Source: Pterobdella sp. o SKG-2022 | Lineage: Eukaryota > Annelida > Clitellata > Hirudinida > Piscicolidae | Length of the DNA: 64,000 nucleotides | Assembly: GCA_964035795.1 (NCBI GenBank) | Contig: OZ038320.1 | Span: 22,338,589 to 22,402,588 of the forward strand | Reading direction: 5' to 3' | Shown here: piece after piece, positions 49,630 to 61,638 of the stretch | Layout of the letters: every line of letters begins with the position of its first letter | Numbering within the stretch: position 1 is the stretch's first letter | Translations under genes and position numbers: made by a program | The notes under the pieces: generated by a model | Seen by the model: the letters and a program-made list of their open reading frames with translations, nothing else | Told to the model about the DNA's origin: nothing | The model's database searches: none

Positions 49630-50273
49630 TTACAATTCTGTCTTTTTGTTGATCTTCAACAATTCTACATCAAAAATTAATGTAGCACCCCCTATAAATA
49701 TTCAAAGTATATTTTAACATTAGTTTCAAAAAATCAATATAATTTTAAAATGAGAAAAATTCATTTACCGGGTATCTTTGGGGGAGAGCCTCTATCACCA
49801 TAGCCTAGATGTGATGGAATTTTTAATCTCCTTTGTTCTCCCTCACACATTCTTATGAATAATTTAGTTTGGATTAAATCAATTTTTATGAAGATACCGA
49901 CATTGAAACGTCTATGAAAGAATTAGCTACCCAACAAGTCCTTGATCCCACCCTTTGATCACTTGACCAGAGCCCAAAGTGAAAACAAATGGTTGTCCTC
50001 TAGGAATGCTGCTATCAAACTCACTACCATCTTCTAGCTTACCCTGAAATTTTTTTAAAATGATTTCATAAATTTTAAAAATATTTTAATGTTTGCGTTT
50101 ACTGTATAGTGCATGTGAAGTTCATCTCCATTCTTAGATTTTTCAAGGCACTTATCGGCAGCAACACGTTTTTTTATGCCGATTTGCAATTTACTTTTTT
50201 CGTCTCCACCACGAACACACAAAAGCAGTGCAAATGTTAAAACAACAATCTGAATCAAGCAGAATGAAGCCAT
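49630..50273 (-). CDS. FKBP2: FKBP2 (FKBP13), ER peptidyl-prolyl isomerase
   Basis: A complete ER-lumen FK506-binding peptidyl-prolyl cis-trans isomerase. Exons 50273-50103, 50043-49931, 49851-49769 and 49691-49630 join in phase to 142 residues, the same length as human FKBP2. Residues 1-22 are a signal peptide ([16 protein letters not shown]). Then [70 protein letters not shown] and the end [13 protein letters not shown] follow the family throughout, including the active-site aromatic residues (Tyr of HYT, Phe of EFD, Trp of GWDQG, Tyr of GYGD, Phe of IFDV). The C-terminus is KKTEL, like the RTEL of mammalian FKBP2, an ER-retrieval type ending. No damage seen. Confidence 0.97.
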
Positions 50274-53136
50274 TTCAAGAAATAATGACGTGTGAAAAAC
50301 TTTTTTAAAAGTAAACAAAGTATAATATCGAAGCAAGCAAGAAACAAATATATAATTTTTTGAAAAATTTATTTAAACTGTAATAATAAAACATTATGTA
50401 TATTTTTATTTTTTCTAAGTACCTAAACTTTTTTTTGAAAACCCGAAAAAATTTTTGACAATTTGTAGTTATAAAAGTATAAGCTTTAATATTATTTATT
50501 AATATAAAACAGATGCATGTTTATTGGTCATTGCGATAGGAATATTAATCAACCAACGCAAAACAGGGGCTCAGTGTGGCTAATTCAAGCTCGTAATATT
50601 CTGGACAGAAAGCAAAATACTGTTTTTTAAAATCAATGTTATTGCTTTATAATCAAACCATTCAGCGATGCTCAAAAAATACAATATTTTGGTTTTCAAA
50701 CCTCTGATCTTTAGAATATATTGCTTTAAAGATATCATTTTTGTCCAACTCCATTTTCACCATTTATAATATTACATGCAAAAACTTTTAGAAAAGCTTT
50801 AACTTTTTCTGAAGATTCTGATCGTTTCTTCTAAATTCGTTTACCACTTTGTAAGTCTTCATAAGGAACTTCATTCCGAAATTCGAAGTTTGACGGATAA
50901 AATTTAGACAAAATTAACAGTGTAGAAGCTCGTAAAGCCGGCTTCAAACATAATGATTTTTTCAAAAGCCAAACCGTAAAATGATATAATTTCAAAACAC
51001 TGGTTAGTTTATTAAGATACATAGCTTTTCGTTATCAACGTAACATTTTCAAGTATGATAAACCGTTTTATTGATATTAGCGGCTTCAAAAGTTATGGAA
51101 AGGGTCAAAAATCCTGTGATGTCATTTTATTCAAAAATCTTTCCTCTTTTTGATGAATGTGGTGTAAAATTTTTAGATTCAACATGTGATCTCAATATAG
51201 TTCAAATGTTTCATCTATTCAAAAATTTGGGAAAATAGCACACTAGAAACTTTTTTTGTGTCTCATCTTTGAAGATTTTTTCATCATTTCAAACTACTGT
51301 TCTACTTTTAATTTTTTCTTCGTTTTCAAATTTTCGAAAGAGCAGCCTATACAACTTTTTTATCATTTGGGCCTAGAACCTCTGAATCTTTTCAAAATTT
51401 TTACTATTCATATTTTTTTACGCAAATGTGTTTTTTTTTTATTAAACAACAACAATCTTTTGTTGAAGCAAAAAAAAATATATAAAAAGTATTGAATTGA
51501 AAGATGAAAAAACACCAAATAAGCAAAAATGTTGTTTTAGTCATGAATAAAATTTTTTTATTTAATTTTTTTCGATTAGTGGAGTACCTTGGAGGCTACA
51601 AACATTCCTACTCTGGCCATGCTTATTGCTCTTAAAAGAATGTTGAGCACGATTTTCCTGTTTCTTAGGCTTTCATTTCTCTAATTTCTTATTTATACTT
51701 TAGACTTTTATGATTTTAGGAGCTTAGTTCAAACCCTTAAGGTACAACCTTATAATCCACTGATAGGTTATAACTAATAATTAATCCAATGCTCAAATTT
51801 TTTATTATGATTTAAACTCTCTAGCCCACTAATAGAAAACAGAAATGAAGAGAAAATTTTTTTACGATTTTGATTAGCTTTCAAAAAGATTTTGGAAGAG
51901 CTATTGAGTATTTGTATCTCAATCAAAAAGTGAGCTTATGCAGTGCCAAAATCTGTGTAGCATTCTTAAAATTAGCTCCGCTTGACTTAACTAACAAAAG
52001 GTATTTCAACTTAATTTAAATGAATAAAAGAATCCAATTGGAATCTACTAACTTCTATAGAATTTAATAAATTTAATTCAACTCATTATTCATGTGCTTT
52101 TTAAAGGATTAACTCAACTTGAATATCTCAATTCATTTAAACTTAAGAAAATTTAAAAACTATAAATAACTAACCAAATTAATTAATCACAGTAAAAAAA
52201 TATAAACTAAGTAGTCTTGCAGCGTAATTTTTGGTACATCAGTCAATTCCTTCAAAACTGCCACACCTTCCAAAGTTTTAAAAATAGTTCAATCTCGTGT
52301 TTTGAATCTTTTGAAAGTTTATTAAAATTCCGATTGTTATAAAAGGTATCGTGTTTGAATTTTTTTCAGAAATGATTTTGTTGAAACAATTTTTAAAATA
52401 TATAAATAATCGCTTGAATTTGGTTGCGACAATGTTTTAGGAATATTGGATTTTATAAACAGACTTGATGTTTCGAAGTTTCTCTTAATTTTTTTTCATT
52501 AAAAATAATATCTTTTAAAATTATATATTATTAAGCTTTTTAATAAAAATTATGATTAAGCTAATGGAACACAGGAAATTAAATGCTTCAAAAGTTCCTT
52601 TGTTGATTCGCTTCATAAAAATAATAATACAAAATATTTAGCTGAATAAATAAAAAGAATGCATTAATATTCTTTAAAAATTACATCTAACTCTAAAGAT
52701 TTCCACTAAATTGAAATAAAACAACAAAAAAATTAATAATCATCAAAGGTATTTCAATTTGATTATTTTCTTTAGAACCTAAAAAATTTACTCACTTATG
52801 TTTTTCTATACATTTATTAAATGACTGTAATCATGCATTAGAAAGTTACATATAAAAGACTGGATCAGATAAAAATAAAAGCTTAAAACTATTTTCTTTA
52901 TGAAATATTCAAAATTCTGAAAAAGTCCTTCAGCTGAAATTGTAATTTTTTTTAATCTTTAAATTCATTTTTTAAATTCATTTATTTCTCAAGTAAATGA
53001 ATAAAATTTAATTATGTGAAAAATTTTTATGAAAATTATTAAATTTTTCAGATAAACAAATTTGGAGAAAGCTTAAATAAAAATTTAGTTTTTTGAAAAA
53101 TTTTAATTTTGATACATTTATCTATTCCAATCAAGC
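50274..53136. other. 2.9-kb spacer, no gene recognised
   Basis: Divergent spacer between FKBP2 and the UNC93-like gene, so both promoters are expected at its ends. Very AT-rich; the stretch at about 51580-51660 is a little more balanced in base content but no family is recognised. Confidence 0.5.
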
Positions 53137-56100
53137 ATGAATGATTCCAAATTTGAAAAGCCCTCTCGGGTTAGACAATCATCTGAAAGTGGTCCTCATC
53201 GAGCTTTTGGTTCTCAAAAATCTCTAAAGTCTGCCAAATCTGTTTACTCAGGTAGTAAAGGCAGTCAACTTAATATGCTAAGAAAAAATTCAGTTACAGC
53301 ATCCCATGGTCTTGTTCCAACTATTAATCAAGAATTTGGTTTAGATGAGGATGAACAAATGGCACTTGGTTTGGGAGAAGGTGATGCCCAAATTAGTGAT
53401 GAAGACCAAAAAGCACTAGACAAAGCAGAATGCCGTAAATATATGAAAAATCTTTTGCTTTTGTGTACTGCCTTTTTTTTTATATTCACATCATTTCTTT
53501 CTCTCCGAAACTTACAAAGTAGTCTCAATGCTGTAAAAGGACTTGGAATGTATACTCTCAGCTGCACATATGCGTTTTTCTTTTTAGGTTGTATTTTTGC
53601 CACTTCAATAGTGCAAAAGCTTGGACCAAAAAAAGCTATGGTGATATCAACAATTGGACCCCTTCTATATGACTTTGCTTATTTTTACCCAACATTTTAT
53701 ACCATGGTGCCTGCAGGAGGAGCAGCAGGTTTTGCTCAAGGTGTCATTTGGACTGCTCATGCTACTTACATAGCTAATATTTCGGTGTGTTATGCTAACC
53801 TTTCCGGAGAAAAAGTTGCTAATGTTTTAAGCAAATTTAATGGTATCTTTTTTGTCTTTTATCAATCATGTCAAATTATTGGAGGTATTATTGCTTCAGT
53901 CATTCTCAAGTCCCCTTCACTTTCTTCTCAAAACCTGCATTTCAATGGAACTCTTTTAAACTGCACGTCAGATATTTTTGGAGACCCATACTATAATGCC
54001 TCTTCTCCATTCGACCCTCCTCCAGCTTATGAATCATACTCCCATAATTGGACTTATTTTGTAAAAACTTGCAATGAAAGTATGTACCCCCACATTCCTG
54101 AATGTGGTAGGGAATACTGTCACTGGAAAGCAGTCAAATCCGAAACACAAGTTGATAGATACCTGGTGTACATATTGGTGTCAGTTTTTACTGCATGTAC
54201 TTTTGCGGGTATTTTTTTGTTAATTTTTTTTCTTGATCCTTTGGATGGTCAAATGCAAACGAAAAAGAACAGAGGGCCAATGCATCAACAACTGTTGGCT
54301 GTTTTCAAGTTTTACTTCCACCCAAAGGCAATTTGTTTGTGTGGAATAATGTTTTACTCTCTTCTTCAGGCAGCATTCCTCTTTGGAGAATATAATAAGG
54401 TAGATACACATTTATGAATATAATTATCAATAACAGTCATGTTTTAAATGCACATGAAATGTATCTTAAGAATTATATTTAAGACATGTTTTATTGTTTC
54501 AGCTCTTAGCAATAATTAGGTTTCATTTATAGCTTTGTTTTTTATGGTGAATGTAAGAAATTCGAATGTCACATGGTTTGCTTTAGTCCATATAAATTAG
54601 CCTTCTTATAAAATTCTTTGATATAATTGCATTCCTTCTATTTTAATATTGCCTTTCACCTACCCTCTTTAGTGTTATGTCTTTGTGATATTTTGATAAT
54701 GATCCTGAAATATTCTCCCAATGAGTGCATGCATTTTTTGGTATTATGTTTCAAATATTATGCGGTATACATTTCATTTGTTTAAAACATACATATTATA
54801 GTTTTATTTTTTTTGTTGTCTTTTTTTTGGAAACTGGTTGTGAATTCACCTTGTGCGTAATTTTTACTAATTCACATTGAATTAATATAGATAAAATTTT
54901 GTAATTCTTGAAATTCTTTATATCAATAATAATTGAATATTTTTTCATAAGAGATTTTGATAAAGAATTTATTTTACTTTAACCTTTCATCGTTTTATGT
55001 TTTGAAATTTAACATTTCAAGTTTGTTTTTTAACCTCTATTCTAAACTCTTTTATATAACTTTGATGTTGATTATGTATGCATAGCTATAGCTTTAACTA
55101 AAGCTCAGTAAATAATCTTATACAGGCATTTGTGACATGTTCAATCGGCATTGAGTTTGTAGGTTTCATTATGATGGTATCAGCTTTTGCATCAGCCAAT
55201 GCCGCATTTTGGAATGGGCGCATTCAAAAGAACTCTGGCAGAATACCTCTGCTTAGCACGGGTAATATTTATTATCAAAAAGCTCCTACATTAAATCTAT
55301 TTTCAAAAATAAATCCATTAAAATATCAGTTATTTTTTGAAAAATTTATTTTTAAAGTTAGACTTTAGCAGGAAAGTTAAAATGCAAAGGCTGAAATGTT
55401 CAAAATGTAGTTATCAATTAGCGCGTTTGTTTCTCATAATATACCTACATTTTTGAAAGGTAAAATAAATCATAGTTTATTAGTTCATTGGTTTTTATTA
55501 AAAAAAAGACCAACCTTCACCTCTATATACTTTACCATAGTTTAGACTTGTCATACGAAGCTTATCAGTTATGTATCATGATCAATATTTTATTGAGATA
55601 AATCTTTTTCAAAATAAAATAATATCAAATCAAAGTAAAATTTATTATCTGAACAAAATAATTGGGAAATTTTTTAAGTTTGCATAATCGATAACTTATT
55701 TTCAATTGAATTTCAATTGACACAAATATACTATACGTTAATCGATATTATATTCATTGTAAAGTGTTTAATTTCAATATTATGATATTTTTTTTCTCCT
55801 TAAATATTTTTAGTTAGTTATTAGGGGTTTCCTAAATTGAAACTTATAAGTAGTTACATGTTATGAATAAAAATTATAAAAATACTTTTTAATTAAATGC
55901 ACTAGACTACTCCAAAATTATCTCAACTTGTTTGTAGTTGGTTTGAAGATTTTGATCAATATTGCATTATTATTGATACTGATCTCGTCATGGGCTTGAC
56001 GTTATACTGCACCGAAGCGTCTCCATATTAAGACTGTTTTCCTGTTATAACCTGGATAACAGTAGACTTCGGTAGCAGCTATCGACAAACTGCCATTCTG

Positions 56101-56881
56101 GTATTGTTGTCATTTGGCTTGGCGTATGATCTTTTTTTTTGACACGACAAAGAAAACTGTGAAAACGGCGATCTTGAATTCGATAATTTCAAGTTGGACG
56201 TTAGCTCGAGCTGGCAGTCTATAAAAATTTCTCTCAAATGAGTGGCTTTTTTTAATAAATTACTCTATTTTAGTATCAATAATCTAGGCCGACTGCTGTC
56301 AACCCCAGTTACTGGGACATTTGCAGCAGTATAATCTAATTAGATTAATTAACTATTATAAAACTAATAGGATTTTCGTTTTTGTTTTCATTGACAGCGT
56401 TTACGTGTCAAGCGATTGTGTTGATAATTCTTCTATCATGGACGCCTGATCCAGACAAGAAATGGTTGTTTTTCCTTCTGGTTGTGTTTTGGGGCATTGG
56501 AGATGGTACCATCATGACTCAGGACATAAGTAAGTCTTGAGTGATTTTTACAGCATCTTTGTAGCGTGCTATATTGAACGCTCTCGAATTTTAGAGATTT
56601 GATGAACTTTAAAAATGCAACATGCAGGTTTGATAGGGTTTTTATTCTCACACAACAAGGAACCAGCCTTTGCTGCTCTCAAGATGACGCAATCACTTGC
56701 AAACTTCACTTTTTTCATCTCCGGCCCTTACATGTGTACCACTTCTAAGATATATTTCATAGGAACGGTTCTTATCGTTGCCACTGTGGGCTACTTCTCT
56801 TTAGAAGTTATAATGGCGATAGAGAGACATCGAGAGAAAAAGAAAGAATTGCTAAATAAGGATAACGAAGTTAAAATCTAA
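53137..56881 (+). CDS. UNC93A-like multi-pass membrane protein (MFS fold)
   Basis: Exons 53137-54399, 55126-55261, 56398-56529 and 56628-56881 join in phase to 594 residues. A Ser/Lys-rich cytosolic N-terminus of about 105 residues is followed by the UNC93 fold: FFFIFTSFLSLRNLQSSLN (the UNC93 family's conserved first helix with the LQSSLN motif), then GLGMYTLSCTYAFFFLGC, GPKKAMVISTIGPLLYDFAY, PAGGAAGFAQGVIWTAHATY and NGIFFVFYQSCQIIGG. There is a large Cys-containing extracellular loop (about 265-330, several NxT/S sequons, CGREYCHWK) and a C-terminal helix set ending GPYMCTTSKIYF...GYFSLE. UNC93 proteins regulate potassium channels in worms or act as trafficking chaperones and transporters; the role here is inference. 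The first exon is exceptionally long for this genome (421 codons). Intron 2 carries repeat R1 copy B. Confidence 0.92.
56030..56345 (+). repeat. Dispersed repeat family R1, copy B
   Basis: Matches 1728-2020 (minus) over shared ordered blocks and ends with the CTGCTG/CAGCAG hairpin (56288-56338: ACTGCTGTCAACCCCAGTTA followed by CTGGGACATTTGCAGCAGT). It is in intron 2 of the UNC93-like gene and slightly more GC-rich than the intron around it. Confidence 0.8.
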
Positions 56882-58538
56882 TAATGAATTTGATTTGAAA
56901 CAGCAATTTTGTTGTAAACTTTTGAGAGAATTTAAAACTGTCTTGTTAATCTATGTATTGTTTCAATCTGTTTAAACATAATGTGAGTTTTCAAATGTTA
57001 TATTTTTTGACTTTTCTATAGTTTTTAGTCATAATTCAGTTGTTCGAAATAAATATATTTTCAATTGAACTTCATTCAATATTAGAATTTTATCTTTAAT
57101 ATAGGTTAAAACGTTTCATGTTAGCTATGTTACTATTTATGTGAACTTCGTCCTCGTTATAGTTTTGCCATATTTTATTATATAAAATTACCTAGGTGTA
57201 ATATAGTTTTTTTGTTCAGCTTTTGTGCCTGATGTTTTTCGTTTTGAGATTTGAACCTTTTTTCCATCTGTGCGATTCCATTATCGCCTACCTATTGATT
57301 CTGATAGTATATTTCTATTAATGATATTTAGTCATAGAAATATTTTAGAATGACTTTTGAAGGGGAATGTTCTAATTTATTTTTTGAATTTTCTCTTATC
57401 GTTTTTTAGATTAACTTAGTTATTGAATTATTATGAAAATGTTTATCCGCGTGTTTCGAACATTTGAATAGCTCAATGTATTACAATGTTATTTCACCAT
57501 AAATGATTACCAAATTTTGTATGCTTAAAAATTTAAATTCGTTTAGTTTACTAATATATTAAAATTGTTTTCGTAGTAGTCATTTTATTTAAAAGAAACT
57601 CAATTTCTATTGTTTAATATTACGATTTATTTAACATTAACCCATAATGCTCCAATTCAATTTAATTCAACATTACTAAGTGTTTCCTTTTCTACTTAAA
57701 TTGCAGTGCTTTATTCATTAATTTCATGGAAATATTGATAAGATCTGTTATTATAAAGAAACTATCAATTACTTGAAGATGTAAGTAGGTCTGACGAAAA
57801 TTTTGTATTCAGAATGCTTGTATATTCTTAATGAAGCTTCCTCTCAATGTATTTATTTATATTTGATTACATTATTTTTTAGAAAAATCCCGGTTTTAAT
57901 GGGTTGGTCTTCTTATAATTACTTTGAATTTTAATATGAAAATATATCAATCAATTAAATCCTTTTTATAGCCCGTTTTTTTTTAAAAGATTTGGGAATA
58001 CTACAAATATTTGAAAATTACCAGTCTTTGAAGAAAAGCTTTATTTTAATATCAGTGTCGATTAAAGAAGTTATAGCGATTTTCAATCACTTTTTATCAC
58101 TATTTATTTTTTTTGCTCAAGTGCTCTTATCATTCTTGTTAGTTTCTTGAAATACTGAAAAGTTCAAGAATATTCAAGTTTAATTAAGGCTTATTTCTTT
58201 TTTTGTATAATCGGCGTTCAAATTCTTATGTATTACCTTCGATTTTGCAGTTATTTTTGGGATTTTTCAATAATGGCCTAAGTATGATTATATATGTTGC
58301 AATATTATTAAAGATCATTATCACTTGTATTTAAACTCATTAAACTTGAGTATCTTCGATTTTGAATAATTTGAATCATTTTTATTGCGACCAGATAACA
58401 TTCGTTGATTAGCATCTCAGAATTACAATCATCACACATTTCGGTTTTTTTTAGTTTGAATAAATTTGGGTGACATTCATTTTCTAAATTTTTCAAACTT
58501 GATAAAATAATCAAACAATAAAAATACAATAAAGTTAT
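56882..58538. other. Convergent 1.7-kb spacer
   Basis: Between the stop of the UNC93-like gene (plus) and the stop of IFT43 (minus). AT-rich, no exon or repeat family recognised; the two 3' untranslated regions are expected here. Confidence 0.5.
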
Positions 58539-60843
58539 TCAATTTTCATTTTCGATACAATTGGCATACCAAGCCTTTGTTTCTGTCAATAAGACGTCCC
58601 ACTGAGTTGAATTCTGAAATTTTTTGTAATAATAAAAAAAGTATTACAAGATGATATTGTTAAGTATTTACGTAAGTGAGGTTTGAAAACTCGGCTTCAT
58701 CTGGGAGGCATGAAGTAAGAATTTTTAAATCTACCTCTTTACCCTGAAATTTAATCAAGCTTTAAAATTTATCAAATCAAATTCTCTAATTTAATACAAC
58801 ATGTTCACAATTCAATTGAGAAATAATTTTTCAAAAAATCCGCTTATATAGTCTACTAGAATTGAAGATTTATAAATAATGAATGCGGACTCAGTCACGA
58901 GTAAGGTCATTGTTGAGATAAAACATTTTGAATACATTAAAACATTCTATTACTACTGTTGTGTCTTTAGATACCAATTCAGTCCGTGTCTGAAACTTTT
59001 TATGATGAGAAAAAGCTTTGTACCCAGCCGGACTCACACAATTGTTCTAACCCAGGAAAAACATTATGTGTTACAAAGGTGTCGCAGGTCTTATTCTGAA
59101 ATTTTTTACAAAATACAAGATCTAGCTAGCTTATCTCTCCGGATTTATGTGCAGGGTTTTTACTAGCTTAGCCTTTGTCCTTACCTTGGTCTCCTACAAG
59201 ACAAAAGGGAGATGTATGTATGCAATAAAAATAGTAAAATAAAATGGAAAAAAAAATTGAAACAACACTAAAAATGAAGGAAATAACAACATAATGAATT
59301 AATAAAGAAATTAAGTTGAAACATACATAAAGATCATGAAAGTAGGTAGCGCTGAATATGATGAAGTATAATGACCCTACTGAATATGATGTGTTTCAGG
59401 TCTGACAAATGTAGAAGAAAGGATTTTTTGAAATGTTTCAGTGGAGTCATAGTGAAAAGATTTTTTTATGATTCCATGTTTTTTTAATAGAAGAAACTCA
59501 TTCTCTTGCTTATCACCAACAACTCCTAACTTACTACTGTTCATCACGGCCGATATGTAAAATTTTGTTATTACAGTCAAAATATTCATGCAAAAGTACA
59601 GTAAATGTAAAACACTTACATATTAATTATGAAAGTATTAATGAATTGAAAAATAATAACAGGATAATCTGGGAATAAAAGTTTGAAAAATTCAACAGAT
59701 GTTATTATTTTTTAAAAATTGTAAAAAACTTTTTGTTTTTTTAACTTACATTCTCATTATCGTTTAAAATCTGTTTCCATGCTACCATGGGTTGGAAGGG
59801 GCTTTATATTAGCTCTCCTTCATGCTCTACAGTCTCATGTTTTTCTCGGCTTACCTTTTTCTTTCCTTGTTATAACTTTAACGTATCGGCTGGGTTTTCG
59901 ACATTTACCCTCGTTACATACCTAAGTCTGTTCCTAAGGTTTCAAACACGACTTACATTTGAAGTTTATGACAAAAGCCAGTTTTTTTCTTAGACCACTA
60001 CAGTGTCATTAAAACAATTTGCAAGTAACTTCGCCTCAATAACTTTTACCTTTCAAATAATTAAAAACTCGAACGTACTAATCCAGGAAATTTATCCGAT
60101 TCTTTGAGTTTTTCGTTAAGATCCGCATAAGATGTAATCAAGTTAACTGACATTCTGCAGTTGGTGTAATTGATGGAAAAAAGATCAAAAATCTATCAAC
60201 TTGAATATTTCATTGCAATTAAGGTTTTTCAAAAAAAAATATTAATGAACTTACTGTGGAACTAGAACAGTCGAAAAAGCTGAAGATGACTTCATGTCTT
60301 CTATCAATGGAATATTTGGAATATCTGTTGTGATTAAATTGCATATTATTTTAAATTTTTAAAATGAAATATTATGAGGTATCTACCATCATCTGATTCA
60401 TTCCCAGAAACTTCTTTATGTGCCTCACTGAATCAAAAACAAGTTAATCAATTTATTCTTGAAAATGATCTACATTAAAACTTACCCACTCAATTTCATT
60501 TTCTCATCCCTATTAAAAAATTTAATTTAAAAATAGTATATACGTTGATCAATAATCTATAAATAAACAAATAAAATTGAAGATAATAGTTTTAATGTTT
60601 CCTTCAATTTATTTTTTCTCGAAAAATATATTTGAATCGAAATTCACTTCAAATGAAAAAAAATTGGTAACCATCCTTTCCGATTGTTTTTAGATTTATA
60701 GGAAGAATTTAGACTTTTGAAAGGTGAATTCTGAAATAAAAATTTTTTAAATAAATTAATTTCAAGTTTCAAACTACCTTCGACTTCGTGGGCGTGTTTT
60801 TACTTACTACTTCTTCTAAATCATCATTGCTTTCTTCAGACAT
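58539..60843 (-). CDS. IFT43: IFT43, intraflagellar transport complex A subunit
   Basis: IFT43 is a small subunit of the IFT-A complex that moves cargo back from the ciliary tip and carries membrane proteins into cilia. Exons on the minus strand: 60843 to about 60779 (MSEESNDDLEEVVSKN), about 60508-60485, about 60428-60388 (acidic), about 60323-60254 (DIPNIPLIEDMKSSS, matching the family's DDIPVIPDLE), about 60160-60082 (VNLITSYADLNEKL, matching RVLTYRDLDNDL), about 58744-58674 (GKEVDLKILTSCL, matching GEIDLKLLTKVL) and 58616-58539 (TQWDVLLTETKAWY, matching the closing WDWDxLFTEV block), stop TGA. About 140 residues versus about 208 in human; the missing part is the variable acidic N-terminus. 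The 1.3-kb intron before the second-last exon holds mobile-element relics. Confidence 0.9.
58980..59215 (+). repeat. Mobile-element relic in IFT43 intron
   Basis: More balanced base composition than the AT-rich intron, with stretches such as ACCCAGCCGGACTCACAC and CTACAAGACAAAAGGGAG that look like worn retroposon sequence. It may belong with 59760-59990. No coding domain recognised. Confidence 0.4.
59760..59990 (+). repeat. Worn copy of the CATGCTAGCATGGGTT repeat in IFT43 intron
   Basis: TCCATGCTACCATGGGTTGG and the following CTCTCCTTCATGCTCTAC align with 5775-5850 read on the minus strand. The copy continues as a C/T-rich stretch to about 59990. Boundaries are estimates. Confidence 0.5.
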
Positions 60844-61638
60844 TTTATTTATTTAAATATAGCTTTCAAATGTACATATTATTTTTTTTTCTTTATAACA
60901 AAAAAATCTATTTTTCACTTTTCGATTATTTACAAAGCAACTATAGAAACTGATTTGGGCAAAAGTGAACTTACTATTGGCGCTACATTTATTTTGCATA
61001 TACCAAGTTTTACCAACTACATTTTTTCCATTTTTATTTTTATTGTTTTTATAAAAATATTTTTCCAATTTTTGAGTTTTTTTTTCAATTTTATGTTTTA
61101 ATACTACTCAACTCAAACTTGATAATTTATGAGCAGGTTCAATTTATAGAAAACTATTTTTTAATTTAAGTTTATTCAAAATTTTTACATTATATTGAAT
61201 AAAATTGAAAATACTCAATGTAGTTTCGTAACAACACAGATACAAATGGCCTTATGGTTTCAATTCAAAAAGCAGAAAAACCTAGCGGCAAACTATAAAA
61301 TCTGAAACTAATAATATTGCTGAAGATTTTTGGAAAAGTATTATTAACAACTATATTGACTGGATATATACTCAATATTATAATTCATACTCCATTTATA
61401 TATATATATAAACATATGCATAATTGATTTTTCTTAATATATGTTTATTAATTTTGTTTTCAATATGATTTGTTACAGAAATTATGACAACATCATAATG
61501 AATAAGTTTATTTGTCTTAATGGAATATAAACAAAAACTCATAAAAAGTGATATAACAAAAGTAGAAGAAGAAATAAACAATAAACTCTAAAAAAAGTTC
61601 AAAAAACGTGTTTTCACATTCATATTAGTTAAATGTAA
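60844..61638. other. Spacer between IFT43 and the PP2A B56-like gene
   Basis: AT-rich, with a short (TA)n run near 61398-61410. It should contain the IFT43 promoter and the 3' end of the next minus-strand gene. No exon recognised. Confidence 0.5.
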
